In this document: one piece after another, positions 25,349 through 37,300 of the stretch
Layout: each line of letters begins with the position of its first letter
Numbering within the stretch: the stretch's first letter is position 1
Source: Labia minor
Taxonomy: Eukaryota > Arthropoda > Insecta > Dermaptera > Spongiphoridae
DNA length: 64,000 nucleotides
Direction of reading: 5' to 3'
Assembly: GCA_963082975.1 (NCBI GenBank)
Contig: OY720350.1
Span: 37,926,660 to 37,990,659 of the forward strand
Position numbers and translations under genes: made by a program
The notes under the pieces: generated by a model
Seen by the model: only the letters and a program-made list of their open reading frames with translations
Told to the model about the DNA's origin: nothing
Databases searched by the model: none

Positions 25349-25925
25349 ATAACTATATATATTATGTTTTTTTTTTAAATAAATAAATTTCAAAAGTTGA
25401 TAGAAAACTATGAATTTTGAATAATGCCCGTATACCAAATTTTATGATTCTGGCTCAAACCGGTTTTGCGTAATCTTGGTTACATACACACACACACACA
25501 CACATATAGACATTTTCCTCAACCTTAGTGAAAATGATTCAGGAACCTTCAAAACGTATAAAAACATCAAAATCTCAACATCGAAAATTTTCGTGATCGC
25601 AATACTATCTCTGGCGAGATAGTAATAACTATATATATTATGTTTTTTTTTTAAATAAATAAATTTCAAAAGTTGATAGAAAACTATGAATTTTGAATAA
25701 TGCCCGTATACCAAATTTTATGATTCTGGCTCAAACCGGTTTTGCGTAATCTTGGTTACATACACACACACACACACATATAGACATTTTCCTCAACCTT
25801 AGTGAAAATGATTCAGGAACTTTCAAAACGTATAAAAACATCAAAATCTCTACATCGAAAATTTTCGTGATCGCAATACTATCTCTGGCGAGATAGTAAT
25901 AACTATATATATTATGTTTTTTTTT
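25119..25925 (-). repeat. Three tandem copies of the R-B 5' third
   Basis: Units start at 25119, 25391 and 25667, spaced about 272 and 276 bases. Each runs from CAAAAGTTGATAGAAAACTA through a CA microsatellite to GCGAGATAGTAATAACT and a shared AT/T-run linker. Units two and three are nearly identical. The two repeated ORFs here arise from this duplication and are not genes. Confidence 0.9.
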
Positions 25926-26411
25926 TTTAAATAAATAAATTTAATAATTAATCTAGTTACACATAAATATTCTAATAATTATAATAATTTATTATACATA
26001 GAAAAATATAAGTATTTTAGAAATATAAGATAACAGTAAAATACTGTCGCAAGTATATGTATATAAATCATCAATATTTAGAGCTACCAATATGTAGAAT
26101 TAAACAAGACAAGGAATCTAATCTTACTTATCAATCGATATCCATCAACTTAATTAGAAATAAACTTTAACTATGTATTTAATAAATATACATTTAAGAG
26201 AATCAATATACATGAAAGTAAAATAAAAGTTTTGAATTTAATTCTCGATTTTCCAATATATAGGTAATTCCAATAGGTAATTTTATAGGGTACTTTTCAT
26301 TTAATACTGATCAATATTTAAAGGATTTTGGTCTTGAAAGTTATATATATGTACTAATTACGTTCTTTCCCGTCCCATGCCACTTAAAAGCACTAGAATT
26401 TGTTTTTTTTC
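25926..26411. other. AT-rich intergenic DNA
   Basis: Nothing recognised. Confidence 0.4.
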
Positions 26412-26640
26412 AAATTTTATTTGCCTTCGGCGCTCTCTACACCTAGACGGGGGCTCCGCCCCCTGTACCCCCCGAGTGGTACATAGTATTTGGTTAGGAG
26501 TAGTAAAAGGTTTTCATCCATTTTGTTTCAATCTGTATATTATATAAAACATGTGTTTTGTGTTCTTATTTAAAATATATTTTAAATTAATCAGTAAATT
26601 AATTATATATATTATTATTGTATATGTTATTCTATCTATC
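26412..26640 (-). mobile_element. R-D Helitron-like copy
   Basis: It shares with 5378-5520 the block CTAGACGGGGGCTCCGCCCC, then GAGTGGTACATAGTATTTGG and TTTTCATCCATTTTGTTTCA. The extreme CTAG end seen in the other copy is not preserved. Confidence 0.65.
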
Positions 26641-26690
26641 TCTGTGACTCTAAGGAACTCGAAAGTTCTTGGCCGCAGCAACCACATTTA
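26640..26690 (-). mobile_element. RTE-like LINE 3' scrap
   Basis: GAACTCGAAAGTTCTTGGCC and CGCAGCAACCACATTT match the 3' tail of the LINE at 4757-4795. It directly follows R-D, as it also does near 5600. Confidence 0.65.
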
Positions 26691-26914
26691 ATTATTTAAT
26701 TATTTATTATATTTCAAAGAATATTTTAATATCATTTTAAATGAATGAATGAATGAAAATTCAAATTTTATATAGTTTTTGATATATGTTTATTTATGCA
26801 GAAAAAATTAATTGACATAATTATTAATTTAATAAAATAAAATAATTTAATAAAATATTAAAATAATAAAAATTAATAAATTTGTAAAAAAAATATATAA
26901 TACTTAAAAAAAAT

Positions 26915-26990
26915 GTGCCTTTGCGAGTTTCGAACTGAGGGTGCATAGTCATAAGATGACGCCCTAGCTGCCTAAACCAGAAACCATTCT
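26915..26990 (-). repeat. tRNA-like SINE head or tRNA relic
   Basis: On the minus strand an A-box-like TGGTTTAGGCAGCTAGG is followed about 40 bases later by a B-box-like AGTTCGAAACTC. A T-run follows downstream. The cloverleaf stems do not pair well, so a tRNA-derived repeat is more likely than a working tRNA. Confidence 0.45.
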
Positions 26991-27084
26991 TGTTTCCAAG
27001 TCTCTTATCAGGATATATATAAGATGTCAAATTGTCGCCACCAGCGCCTCTATGATCTAGTATGGTAACTAAACTATTTTTAAT

Positions 27085-27262
27085 TAATTAGCACCCCCTG
27101 GATACACCTTAGCAATTAGCGGTTTAATAAAAGAAGTCTGACATGCCCTGAGATCTACTGAAAATGCATAAAAAATTTCATAAGAATCGGTCCAGCCGTT
27201 TCGGAGGAGTATCATTTCAAAGTTTTGTGACACGAGAATTTTATATATAAGATATATTATAT
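27085..27262 (+). mobile_element. RTE-type 3' tail
   Basis: The block contains AAAAAATTTCATAAGAATCG, GTCCAGCCGTTTCGGAGGAG and ends ACGAGAATTTTATATATAAG. This is the typical untranslated 3' end of RTE/RTE-like elements and their SINEs. No coding part is attached. Confidence 0.6.
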
Positions 27263-27692
27263 ACAATATTATTAATTGAGAAATATTCGCTTAAAACATT
27301 AAACTTAAAAATCGTTAAGTTAAAATTAAGAAATGATGAATAGAGAAATGATATTAAAAAATATACTGAATCAATGAAAAATATTATCGTTCAAAATATT
27401 TAAATAGTGTTTTATTCGAATATTTGATCCATTCATAAGATAAAATATTGCAAAATATTCAAAATTCCTTATTAAATGTTTTAATAGAATTGAGATGATA
27501 GGTATTAGTTTGATTACTCAACCAATAAGAATAAATAATGATAAACAAATGATAAAGAGATAGATAATATATGTACTAATAGTTTGTATATATAAATATT
27601 TGAAATTAATAAGAATATTATTTATCTAAATTGTAAATAATTTATGAATAATATAAAATTTAATTTAATTTAAAATTAAAGATGGTATATTA
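27263..27692. other. AT-rich intergenic DNA
   Basis: Nothing recognised before the hAT MITE. Confidence 0.4.
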
Positions 27693-27890
27693 CAGGGGTG
27701 GCCACTCTTGGTGATACTTAGAGCCATGTTGAAAAATCGAAAATGTTTAAGAGCCTGATCGCAATAAAATTTTACCTTTTTTTAGAGCCATATTGAAAAA
27801 TCGAAAATGTCACCTTTTTTGTGTCATGACTAAATTTTTTAATTGAGCCACAATAAACTCGAAAAGAGTCCCACGATTTGGCCATCATTG
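27693..27890. mobile_element. hAT MITE with perfect TSD
   Basis: 198 bp. It starts CAGGGGTGGCCACTCTTGG; from the right it starts CAATGATGGCCAAATCG. The 8-bp duplication GTATATTA at 27685-27692 and 27891-27898 is perfect and TA-centred (nnnTAnnn). An internal duplication of GAGCCATATTGAAAAATCG is visible. Sister copy at 44279-44393. Confidence 0.9.
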
Positions 27891-27898
27891 GTATATTA

Positions 27899-30044
27899 TA
27901 TAGAATATTATTATTTAAGTATATTATTGAAGAATATGCCTAGAGAAATTTAAAAAAAAATAAAAAAATATTCTTTTTAAGAAAAAATTACAAAATAATT
28001 AATCCTTTAGGCTATTGGCTCTACTAAGAAATAATTTTTATTTATTATTAATACCAGTTTTGTTATTTGTATTTGATGTTCTCAAATTATTATTAAATGA
28101 AAAATAATAAAAGGTTAAATCACTGACATTTGATTTGAACAGGAAAGGTGAAAGGAAGACTTGACTATTAAAGAAATGAAAACAGGAATATATGTTCAAA
28201 TGGCTGAGTTAAGTATTGAACGAAATAACATAGGAGAGATTTGTCACAGAGATAAATAAATAACCATGCTGAAATATATATACAAAGTGTAAGTGTATAT
28301 ATTATATATAAAGTGTAAATTAAAGAAAACAGAAATCTTTTAAGAGGATAAGTGGCCAGTGACAGACAAAAATGAATTTAAATTTACATATGGTTTATTT
28401 TTATTTATTTTTCCTGATATGAACGATGGAGGGTGAACAAAAAAAAAGATTGAACTGATTCTGGATTATATCAAGGGTTCAAATGAGTTGATAAAAAAAA
28501 AATTCAAATTAGGCATTCCAACAGACTAACTGGTCACTTGTCAGATAGGGCTCTATTCATTCGGCAAAAAGGGGCGGGAGACAAGCACAAGAGATGATGA
28601 TCATCATCATGATAATATGACATGACATTTAAATCCAAAAAAAAAAAATGAACTCAACCGAGTAGCTTAATCCTATTGATTTTGATTGGTGGTTTAATTT
28701 TTTTTTTCTCTCTCTCTCTCTTTATATTTAAATAAATTTCAATGATTTAATCTAGAAAAAAATAATTTCACATACTTAATTTATATATTATATTTAATTA
28801 TATTAAACTAGTGATATCATCATTGGTAAATTAGATTATATATAATATCAATATTATATAAAACTCAATTAAAAGTAAAAACGGGGATTCTTTTGCCTTT
28901 TTTTAAATAAGTGGATGGGAACCGCTTCAAGCATTAATGTTTTTTTTTAATTTAAAACTAATGGATGTTTCTATCTTAATTATAGTTCAGTCAGTGTTAA
29001 TATGTATAATAGACTGTAGTGTTTAGTGGAATCTTAATTATAATTATAACTTGAAAGTTGTAGATAAAATTTTGAATCTGTGGAGTCAGTCAAATAAGAA
29101 AAAGGTTGGAATTAAAATGATACTTAATAATTACCATTAAACCAATTATAAATTAATTTCTATGTGATTATTAATAAAAAGAATTATGTCTATATAGTGG
29201 AGAGCATGTTTAAATAATCCCAAGCAAAATGCTCCTGATAGTTATGTAACCATAACACTTTTGGATCAAAACGATTACAGGGTGAGCAATCGAAACGTCG
29301 TGTATTTTTTGTGTTTTTCAATAAAATTGCAAATTAAAAAAAAAATTGTAAAATATAAATATGTGGGATTATTTACAAAATTCCTTTATAATGTCAAGTA
29401 TTCTAACCTCAAAAGAATCGCAAAGTAATATTTATAAACGGTAAAATACTTCTAAGAATTATTTTTTTTAAATGAAATATAATATAAATATTATTTAATA
29501 TTAATTATTTATAAAAGCTGATATAAATAAATACATTAATTAAAATATGTAATATAATAATAAAGGAAATAAGTAATTTTGCAACAATTATTGTTAATTT
29601 ATATTTTTGTTTTTGTTTTTGTATATTTAATAGTTATGCCCTTCTTTATAATTATGGAAATAATTTATTGTTTTCTTTTTAATGTATTTAGATATTATAT
29701 TAATATTTTATTAAAAAAACTTATATATGTATATATATAAATTTATATTTGTTAAGTTGGTAGACAAAAAAAAGTTTGAGGAAAAAAAAATTTATTTATA
29801 TTAAATAAATTTTTTTTAAAAATAATTAATAAGATTGAAAAGTATCAATTTTGATAACGATGGTGAGCGCGAAGTAAACAAATTGTATGGAAATGTCATG
29901 TTGTTATGACATCAAAAAGTTTAACTGTCATAAATAACAAGTTGATAAAAATGTTAATATTGATTAGCTATGTTCATTATAACTTCGTATCGAATAAAGA
30001 GAATTCACTAGTATCATTGATTTTTTTTTTATTTTGATTTGAAT
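27899..30044. other. AT-rich intergenic DNA with one GC-richer patch
   Basis: Mostly featureless. A patch at 28540-28630 has GGGGCGGGAG and a perfect 16-bp palindrome GATGATGATCATCATC (28593-28608). It could be promoter-like DNA, but no gene start was tied to it. A TE-like segment ending CGAAACGTCGTG lies near 29290-29300. Confidence 0.4.
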
Positions 30045-30125
30045 TGCTCCTGCAACATACCGATTGTTTCGAGAAGTTTATGGTGAATATGTTCTGTCTC
30101 AAGAAGCGCGTAAAAAGTTTCCAAT
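30045..30125 (+). pseudogene. Possible mariner transposase N-terminal fragment
   Basis: The plus strand reads TYRLFREVYGEYVLSQEARK before a TAA. This resembles the second helix-turn-helix entry of mariner transposases (pattern LREAYGDNALS). Downstream similarity is lost and no inverted repeats were found. Confidence 0.3.
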
Positions 30126-30923
30126 TTAAAACAATGGGGATTTGGGGAGCAAGCAAAAAGATCCCAGATAACCGTCACAAAGTATGAAAATGTGGAATTG
30201 TAAGTATAATTGTGATTAAATGGTTAATAAAAAAAAAGCTTACAAACAACAAATGATTTCGATATTAAATTTCAAATCAATATATTATATAATAATATAT
30301 AATTATTTATCTTTTTGTGATTATTTATTTATATTATTAATTAATTATTATTATTATATTACAATATATTGTAAAACAGTCATTGAATATAATTTATATC
30401 AGTCTGATAATATTCTATTTAAATTTTTTAATTTCGAATTTATTATTATCACATTTTTATTTTCAACGTTTAAAAGAAAAACTTGAAATTCTAAAAATTG
30501 TGATTTGATAATTATTACAACTTAATTAAAGAAAAAAAAACAATTTCGTGATTTGATAATTAATACAACGAAAGAAAAAAAACAATTTTTAATTATATTA
30601 ATGCATTTAATTTTTAAATTATATCCTACAAATGAAAAAAGACATAATTAAATATTAAAATGATAGTTATCTCTTATTGTAATAATAAATAAATCTTTAA
30701 TGCTTATGTATATGGTTATTGAATGGACGTTTCACTATAAGTGTATTTTAAACATTCTTAAGGACGGGCTGTGACCGGCCTTGGGAGAATTATCAGTAGG
30801 AGAAAGTAGAAGATTCTCCAAGTCGAGGCAGGTCAGTACAGTACAGTCAAAATTGGAGATCAAACACCAATAAAATTGTTAGAATAGACCCAACATACTA
30901 ATGCTTTTAAATCCACATAAAAA
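30126..30923. other. AT-rich intergenic DNA
   Basis: A long AT-rich frame at 30220-30486 has tract-like composition and is not credible as a gene. A GC-richer patch at 30760-30870 (GACGGGCTGTGACCGGCC) is unassigned. Confidence 0.4.
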
Positions 30924-31844
30924 TAAGTTGACCTGTGGCCAGGTCCGAACCGACCGACGGTTTGAAATAAATTAATTTCCAGCTACAGAAACAATTTCAA
31001 ATAATTTTCATATATCTATTAATGTAATAAAAAACAGATATGGATACATAAATAATAAATATAAACATTTTTAATTTTATTTTATTTATAATATATATGC
31101 AAGACCGTCATGCATGGCTGGATGACGTCATATAATTTTAAATCAAGAAAAAACTAATAAATATGATTTTTTTCGAGGATAAAACCAATACAAAATGCAT
31201 GATTCGTGGTGATATATAAAATAAGTTGACCTGTGGCCAGGTCCGAACCGACCGACGGTTTGAAATTAATTAATTTCCAGCTACAGAAACAATTTCAAAT
31301 AATTTTCATATATCTATTAATGTAATAAAAAACAGATATGGATACATAAATAATAAATATAAACATTTTTAATTTTATTTTATTTATAATATATATGCAA
31401 GACCAGGCTGTGACGTCATGCATGGCTGGATGACGTCATATAATTTTAAATCAAGAAAAAACTAATAAATATGATTTTTTTCGAGGATAAAACCAATACA
31501 AAATGCATGATTCGTGGTGATATATAAAAAAATCTCCTTTGGTGTGAAAATAACCCTTTCCTTCCTATCGTCGATGGCTAATACTACCACTTCCGGTTTC
31601 CGGAATTGCACCAAAAGTTGATCAATTCATCCCACTGATGCATTAAGTAAATATACCAAATTTCATCAAAATCGGTTGAGCCGTTCAGGCTGTACACATC
31701 TATACGGACGGACAGACGGACAGACATCATGCTAAAAATACTTTTTTCTGTTTAGAAAATGCATGATTCGTGGAGATATGTAAAAATCTCCACATGTGAA
31801 ATTTGGTGTGAAAACAATACCTCCCTTACTATCGTCGGTCGGTA
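30924..31844 (-). mobile_element. R-A element: partial copy directly followed by a full copy
   Basis: 30924-31221 is a partial copy. It starts TAAGTTGACCTGTGGCCAGG and stops after GATTCGTGGTGATATATAA. At 31222 a full 623-bp copy starts with the same words and runs to CTATCGTCGGTCGGTA at 31844. The two share about 290 bases in direct orientation with few differences; the partial copy lacks a 12-base piece (AGGCTGTGACGT). Confidence 0.85.
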
Positions 31845-31922
31845 ATTAAATTGATCTTCACTTATATTATTATTATTATTATTATTAAATTAAAACAAGT
31901 TCAATATTGTATTTATTTTTTT

Positions 31923-32590
31923 TACCGACCGACGATAGTAAGGGAGGTATTGTTTTCACACCAAATTTCACATGTGGAGATTTTTACATATCTCCACGAA
32001 TCATGCATTTTCTAAACAGAAAAAAGTATTTTTAGCATGATGTCTGTCCGTCCGTCTGTCCGTCTGTCCGTCCGTCTGTCCGTCTGTCCGTCCGTATAGA
32101 TGTGTACAGCCTGAACGGCTTAACGGATTTTGATGAAATTTGGTATATTTACTTAATGCATCAGTGGGATGAATTGATCAACTTTTGGTGCAAATCCGGA
32201 AACCGGAAGTGGTAGTATTAGCGATCGACGATAAGAAGGGAAGGGTTATTTTCGCACCAAATTTCACATAAGGAGATTTTTTTACATATCACCACGAATG
32301 TATTGGTTTTATCCTCGGGAAAAATTATCTTCATTATGTTTTTCTTAATTTAAAATTATATGACGTCACCCAGCCCTTCATGACGTCACAGCCTCGGGTA
32401 ACGCCGGCAACGCCGGCTACTTCAGCTATATATTATATATAAAATAAAATTAAAAATATTTATGTTATATCCATATCTGTTTTTTATTACATTAATAGAT
32501 ATATTAAAATTATTTGAAATTGTTTCTGTAGCTGGAAATTAATTTATTTCAAACCGTCGGTCGGTTCGGACCTGGCCACAGGTCAACTTA
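31923..32590 (+). mobile_element. R-A element, full length, inverted copy
   Basis: It starts TACCGACCGACGATAGTAAG and ends with hairpin GACCTGGCCACAGGTC, AA and CTTA. The middle holds a GTCC/GTCT minisatellite (32041-32095). An extra segment with GCCGGCAACGCCGGC and CAGCTA at 32404-32429 looks like a second, Helitron-style terminus absent from other copies. Confidence 0.85.
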
Positions 32591-32827
32591 TTTTTTTATT
32601 AATACTATGAAAATAATCTCTATAGAAGTATAATTCAGTAATCGATACACACGTACCTACATATATAATTGAATGTTTTTAAGCCATGAACTTTAAATAA
32701 TATGAATAATAGTAGGCCAAATTGTTGCAAACGGTGTTTGCAATTTCAGTTTATAATTTAATTTATCGTGGTTTGCAGCAATTAATTATATAGTTCTTTG
32801 AAAACAATATTTTTCGTATACCAATGA
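32591..32827. other. AT-rich spacer
   Basis: Nothing recognised between R-A and the small ORF. Confidence 0.35.
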
Positions 32828-32923
32828 TCATTTTTTAGTAACAACAGTTTCTGTCTCAAGCTTTCTTCTCCTATATTCACGCATATACTCAGCACGTTTC
32901 AATCTTTTCTCATTTGGATCCAT
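32828..32923 (-). CDS. Small basic ORF, 31 residues, unrecognised
   Basis: The minus strand opens with ATG and reads MDPNEKRLKRAEYMREYRRR, then KLETETVVTKK and a TGA. It is strongly basic and helical in character, unlike random AT-rich frames around it. The YMREYRRRK motif recalls the N-termini of some transposon-encoded insect proteins, but this is recollection and not a search result. It may be a first exon: the sequence after the ORF is AT-rich with no further frame seen. It is flanked on the right by T-rich DNA. Confidence 0.35.
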   Translation of the reverse strand: MDPNEKRLKRAEYMREYRRRKLETETVVTKK

Positions 32924-34343
32924 TTTTTATAGATTTAAATATTTTACGTACATTATTCTGTCAAACAAAATAACAATAATAATAATAATTTATAGGAAAT
33001 TTTGATCCAAATACTTACAAAACAACACAATGTTTAAATATAAAATTATTAACTTTATTCAAATCGTCGTAATAATTTTTTTTTATTTCTTTTATTTGAC
33101 ATTTATTTAATTTAACAAAACAAAATTTAAAAAAAATGAAGTTAGTTACAAGTTAATTGACATTGACATTGTAACTAACTTCAAAATGTTACAGTCATCA
33201 CATACATACATACATACGACGGAAATTATATATATTAGATTTGAAACGGTCAATTTCTTAGGTAAGAATTTTGTTGGTCAATATTCATGTTTTTTAAAAA
33301 AATAGTATAATTAATGAGTTTATATAAATGAAAATTCAAAAATTAATAAATAATCGGTTTAATTATGGCCGCTAATTTTATAATTATTATTATTCTCCAA
33401 GCCAGGAATGGGCAGGGTTGCGATCATTTTTCGATTTAAAGATTTGGATTTTTACAAAAAAAAAGAAAAAAAATTAGATCCTGATTATAGATCCTAGTTC
33501 TTTGGATTTAAATACTAAAGAATTGTGTTCCTGCAGGATGCTCCTAATACATACATTCCCCTCCTTTCCAACAACCGAAAATTGGCGACTCATTCATCTT
33601 AAAGAACTTAACAAGAGAGTACTAAATAATCAATAAAATCTAAAACATATCTTTGTATGCGTACTTAAAAGTATATTATTAATTTTGCTTACAAAAAATA
33701 AAAGTGAATTTAATTCAGAATCTAGCTATATACTTATACAACCTATAATACATCTATCTATATGAATTTTTTTCAAAATTAAGTCAAAATTTTTACTTTG
33801 GATTGAGATCAATTTTCATTTTAAAATTTTTAATCCGTAGTATAATTGTTATTTTTCTTATTGATGGAATAAAGAACAAATTCTAGAAAAAAATAATTTT
33901 ATTTAAAAGGAGGTGAAATAAACAAACTTAAAAAAATTATAAAATTATTTTCAGATAAGTGCAAATTATAAATAAAATTCTTTATTTTTATAAAAACGAT
34001 AAAACATTGATATTAATGTGTATCTTCTATCTTCCTCTTAATGTGTATTCAAATGATAATTACAAATTTTGCATATTAACAATTATCATTTAATGTAATC
34101 ATTTTTTTTCTTCTTATTTTAATTATATAATTTTCATTAAAATAAAAATTAAATCAATAAATAATAATTAAATTTAAATCTCAATAATTAAAATTATTCG
34201 ATGGAAAAGATCAATATATTTAATGAAATTAAAGTTATAATTAAGTACATAAATAAAATTAATGTATCATTAAAAGATACAGCAAATAATCTATTATATT
34301 TCATTAGATATCTTTTTATCTTATTTTTATTGATAAAATCATG
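32924..34343. other. AT-rich intergenic DNA with two weak signals
   Basis: Near 33408 CAGGAATGGGCAGGG resembles a hAT terminus, but no partner end was found. At 33537-33602 a CTGCAG acceptor on the plus strand opens DAPNTYIPLLSNNRKLATHS then S and a stop, a possible but unsupported terminal exon. The rest is AT-rich. Confidence 0.35.
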
Positions 34344-34351
34344 TAGTAGAT

Positions 34352-37300
34352 CATAGGTTCTTAAACTTATGTACTCCACGGACCCCCACTTGAAAAAATT
34401 TTTTTTGACGGACCCCCATCACAACTTTAGGTACTTTACGTCATTTTATGAATTAATTTCTGGCTTACGATCTCATAAGGACAAGGATATATGATGAATA
34501 TTTCTAACAGTGATTGGTGAATAACGATTTTTTTGCATATTGTAGAACACATTTTATTAGAAATTATAATATTGATAAAGAAAATACAAACATTGTCATA
34601 GCAACAAATCTCACAAATTATAATGGGTACTTACATTAAATTCATATAAATATTTTATAATTTTTTTCAGAAAATATTAAATAAGAAATATTTTAAAAAA
34701 TAACTGCATCTATCTCATTAAATATAACTTACATATTTAATGAGATGTATGCAGTTGTTTTCTTGAAACAAGAATCTCAATATCTGGCTTAATATTGGAA
34801 ACTTTTAATCTAAGATCCGGCTCTACATTTAATTTGTTTCTATATTTAGACTTAATATAAAATAGTACCGAAAAAGCTTGTTCGCATAAATATGTTGTGC
34901 AGAATGGAATCAAGTGTTGAAGTGCTTTATTTGCAAGCGCAGGATAATCTGACCTGAGAAGTAACCAAAAGTTGCTCAATTCAGTTTTGTTAAATTTTAG
35001 TTTATAAGTTGTATCACATGATAATTCCACGAGAATATCTTGTTCAGGTGCAGATAAATGTTTAGCATTTGTAATTTCCATATTAAATGGATCTCTGATC
35101 CAGTTATTGCAAGGATCAGGAGTAGAAAAATACTTCCTGAAGTTGCTTTTCAAAGTAATTAAATGTTCAACAAATAATTGACGCGTTTGATTAAGCAATT
35201 TTTCACTGGAGCTTTCTATGAAATCATTGAGAGTTGGAAAAGACTCATATACACCGTTCTGGATGCGTTTCGACCACAAGTCGATTTTTTTAATCATTGC
35301 TTCTATTTTATCTTCAACTTTAAATATATTTACAACAGTACCTTGCAGGCTCAAATTAAGTTCGTTCAATTTTGTAAAAATATCAGTCAAGTAAGCCACC
35401 TTAGCTAACCAGATAAAATCATTGAAACATTCGGTCAGTTCAAAATGCGCATCTATTAAAAACAATCGTATTTCATCTCGAAGCTCAAAAAGGCGAATGA
35501 GTACTTTCCCGCGGGACAACCAACGTACATCTGTATGTAATAATAAATGTGTATGTTGACTACCCATTTCCTCACACAAAATTTTAAAAACTCTGGAATT
35601 AAGTGGACGAGCCTTAATGAAATTGACAATTTTAACTACTTCGTCTAATGTTCTTTTCAAATCTGGTGACATATTTTTGGCTGCTAATGATTCTCTGTGA
35701 ATGCAGCAATGATTCCAAACAACCTGAGGCGCAACATTTTTAATAAGAGCAATCAATCCAGTTCTTGTACCTGACATTGCACGAGCACCATCAGTGCAAA
35801 TTCCAACACATTTTGGCCACTCTATTTCATTTTCGGTTATAAAATTATTCAAACTGTTAAATATGTCATTAGCTGTCGTTCGTGAAGGTAGTGAATCACA
35901 AAACAATACATCTTCTTGTATTTGATTTTCAAACTCATATCTAATGAAAGCTAACAAATTGGCATTATTAGTGACATCAGTACTTTCATCCAATTGTAAT
36001 GAGTAATAGTGACTTTTGCGCACTCTCGATATTAATTCTTCTTTTATATTACATGACATGTCTTCAATCCTATTCTTAACCGTATCATTTGATAATGAAA
36101 TCAAATTTATATCGTTTGCTGCTTTAGTTCCTAACATTATATTTGTAATTACTTTTGTAGCAGGAAGAATTAATTGCTCTGCTATATTATGCGGCTTTCC
36201 TGCTTTAGCAATAAGTAGAGCTACTTCATATGATGCCATTACTGCTTTCTTACTCATTCCACCAGATCCCGTCTTTACCATCAATTTCTGACTTGAATTA
36301 AGTTCTTCTTTTTTCATTTTAAAAAATTCGATAGACTTACTAACATGCTCGCTGTGCTTTGTTTGTAAATGACGTCTGAGATTAGCAGGTTTCATACTTT
36401 CATTGGATAAACTTTCCTGACATAGAACGCAGACTGGTCTTTCCACATCATTGTTGCAAATATAAGTAAATCCAAATGATAAATAATCATCCGAATATTT
36501 TCTAGTTTTGCGTTTCTTGGTAGAGTTTGCTGTTGATGCCTCATCATCTGATTCTTTCCGTTTCTGTGTTGAACCAGTTTGTAGCCAACGATCCATTTTA
36601 TGGAGTAATTTATTAACATTGAACTACAATAATATAAATATAATATAAATATAATATAAATATAACGAATTATTATTTACTAGCTATGTTTTAATATGAT
36701 TTTAAATGAATGTTTTAATATCATTTTAAATGAATGTTTTAAATCATTTTAATAAATGTTTTAAATCATTTTAAATAAATGATTTAATATCATTTTAAAT
36801 GAATATTAATTTATATAATAAATATATTTCGTAATTTGATTCTAAAATATTATTAATTTCGTAATTTGATTCTAAAATATTATTAATTTCGTAATTTGAT
36901 TCTAAAATATTATTAAAATAAATATTTTTTATTCATAAAACTAACTTATACTTACTCTCAAAAACAGCCTTTCTGGGAAATTGCAAAATGTGTTTAGTGT
37001 TTTTATAAAATAATGATCATGCAAATTACACTAAAAATTAAAAAAAAATATTAGCTATAATAAACTATTATTAGCTATAATTTAATTATAATTAATTAAA
37101 TTAATATAAATAATTTAAAGATACAACTCGTTGAGAAATGAACTTATAATTAACATTAATAAAAATAATTTAAAGATACAACTCGTTGAGAAATGAACTT
37201 ATAATTAACATTTGCTTTAAAACTGTTTAAAACCCCAGAGTGGACGCTGACAATTTGGGTTTTTCCGGGTAAGACTGTCCCCTCCCCTGGTTTTCCCCAA

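Noticed and set aside
25208-25714. Two nearly identical 76- and 90-residue ORFs suggesting a duplicated gene
   Set aside because: They come from tandem R-B units with simple repeats and no start context; the same text appears in dispersed copies at 49707 and 55846.
30220-30486. 88-residue plus-strand ORF
   Set aside because: It is almost entirely I, Y, N, F and L from AT tracts, with no domain or splice support.
32041-32098. Regular GTCC/GTCT repeats considered as a CRISPR-like array
   Set aside because: It is a 20-bp minisatellite without unique spacers inside a eukaryotic dispersed repeat.
35178-36291. Plus-strand ORFs of 76 and 91 residues
   Set aside because: Antisense to the intact hAT transposase.
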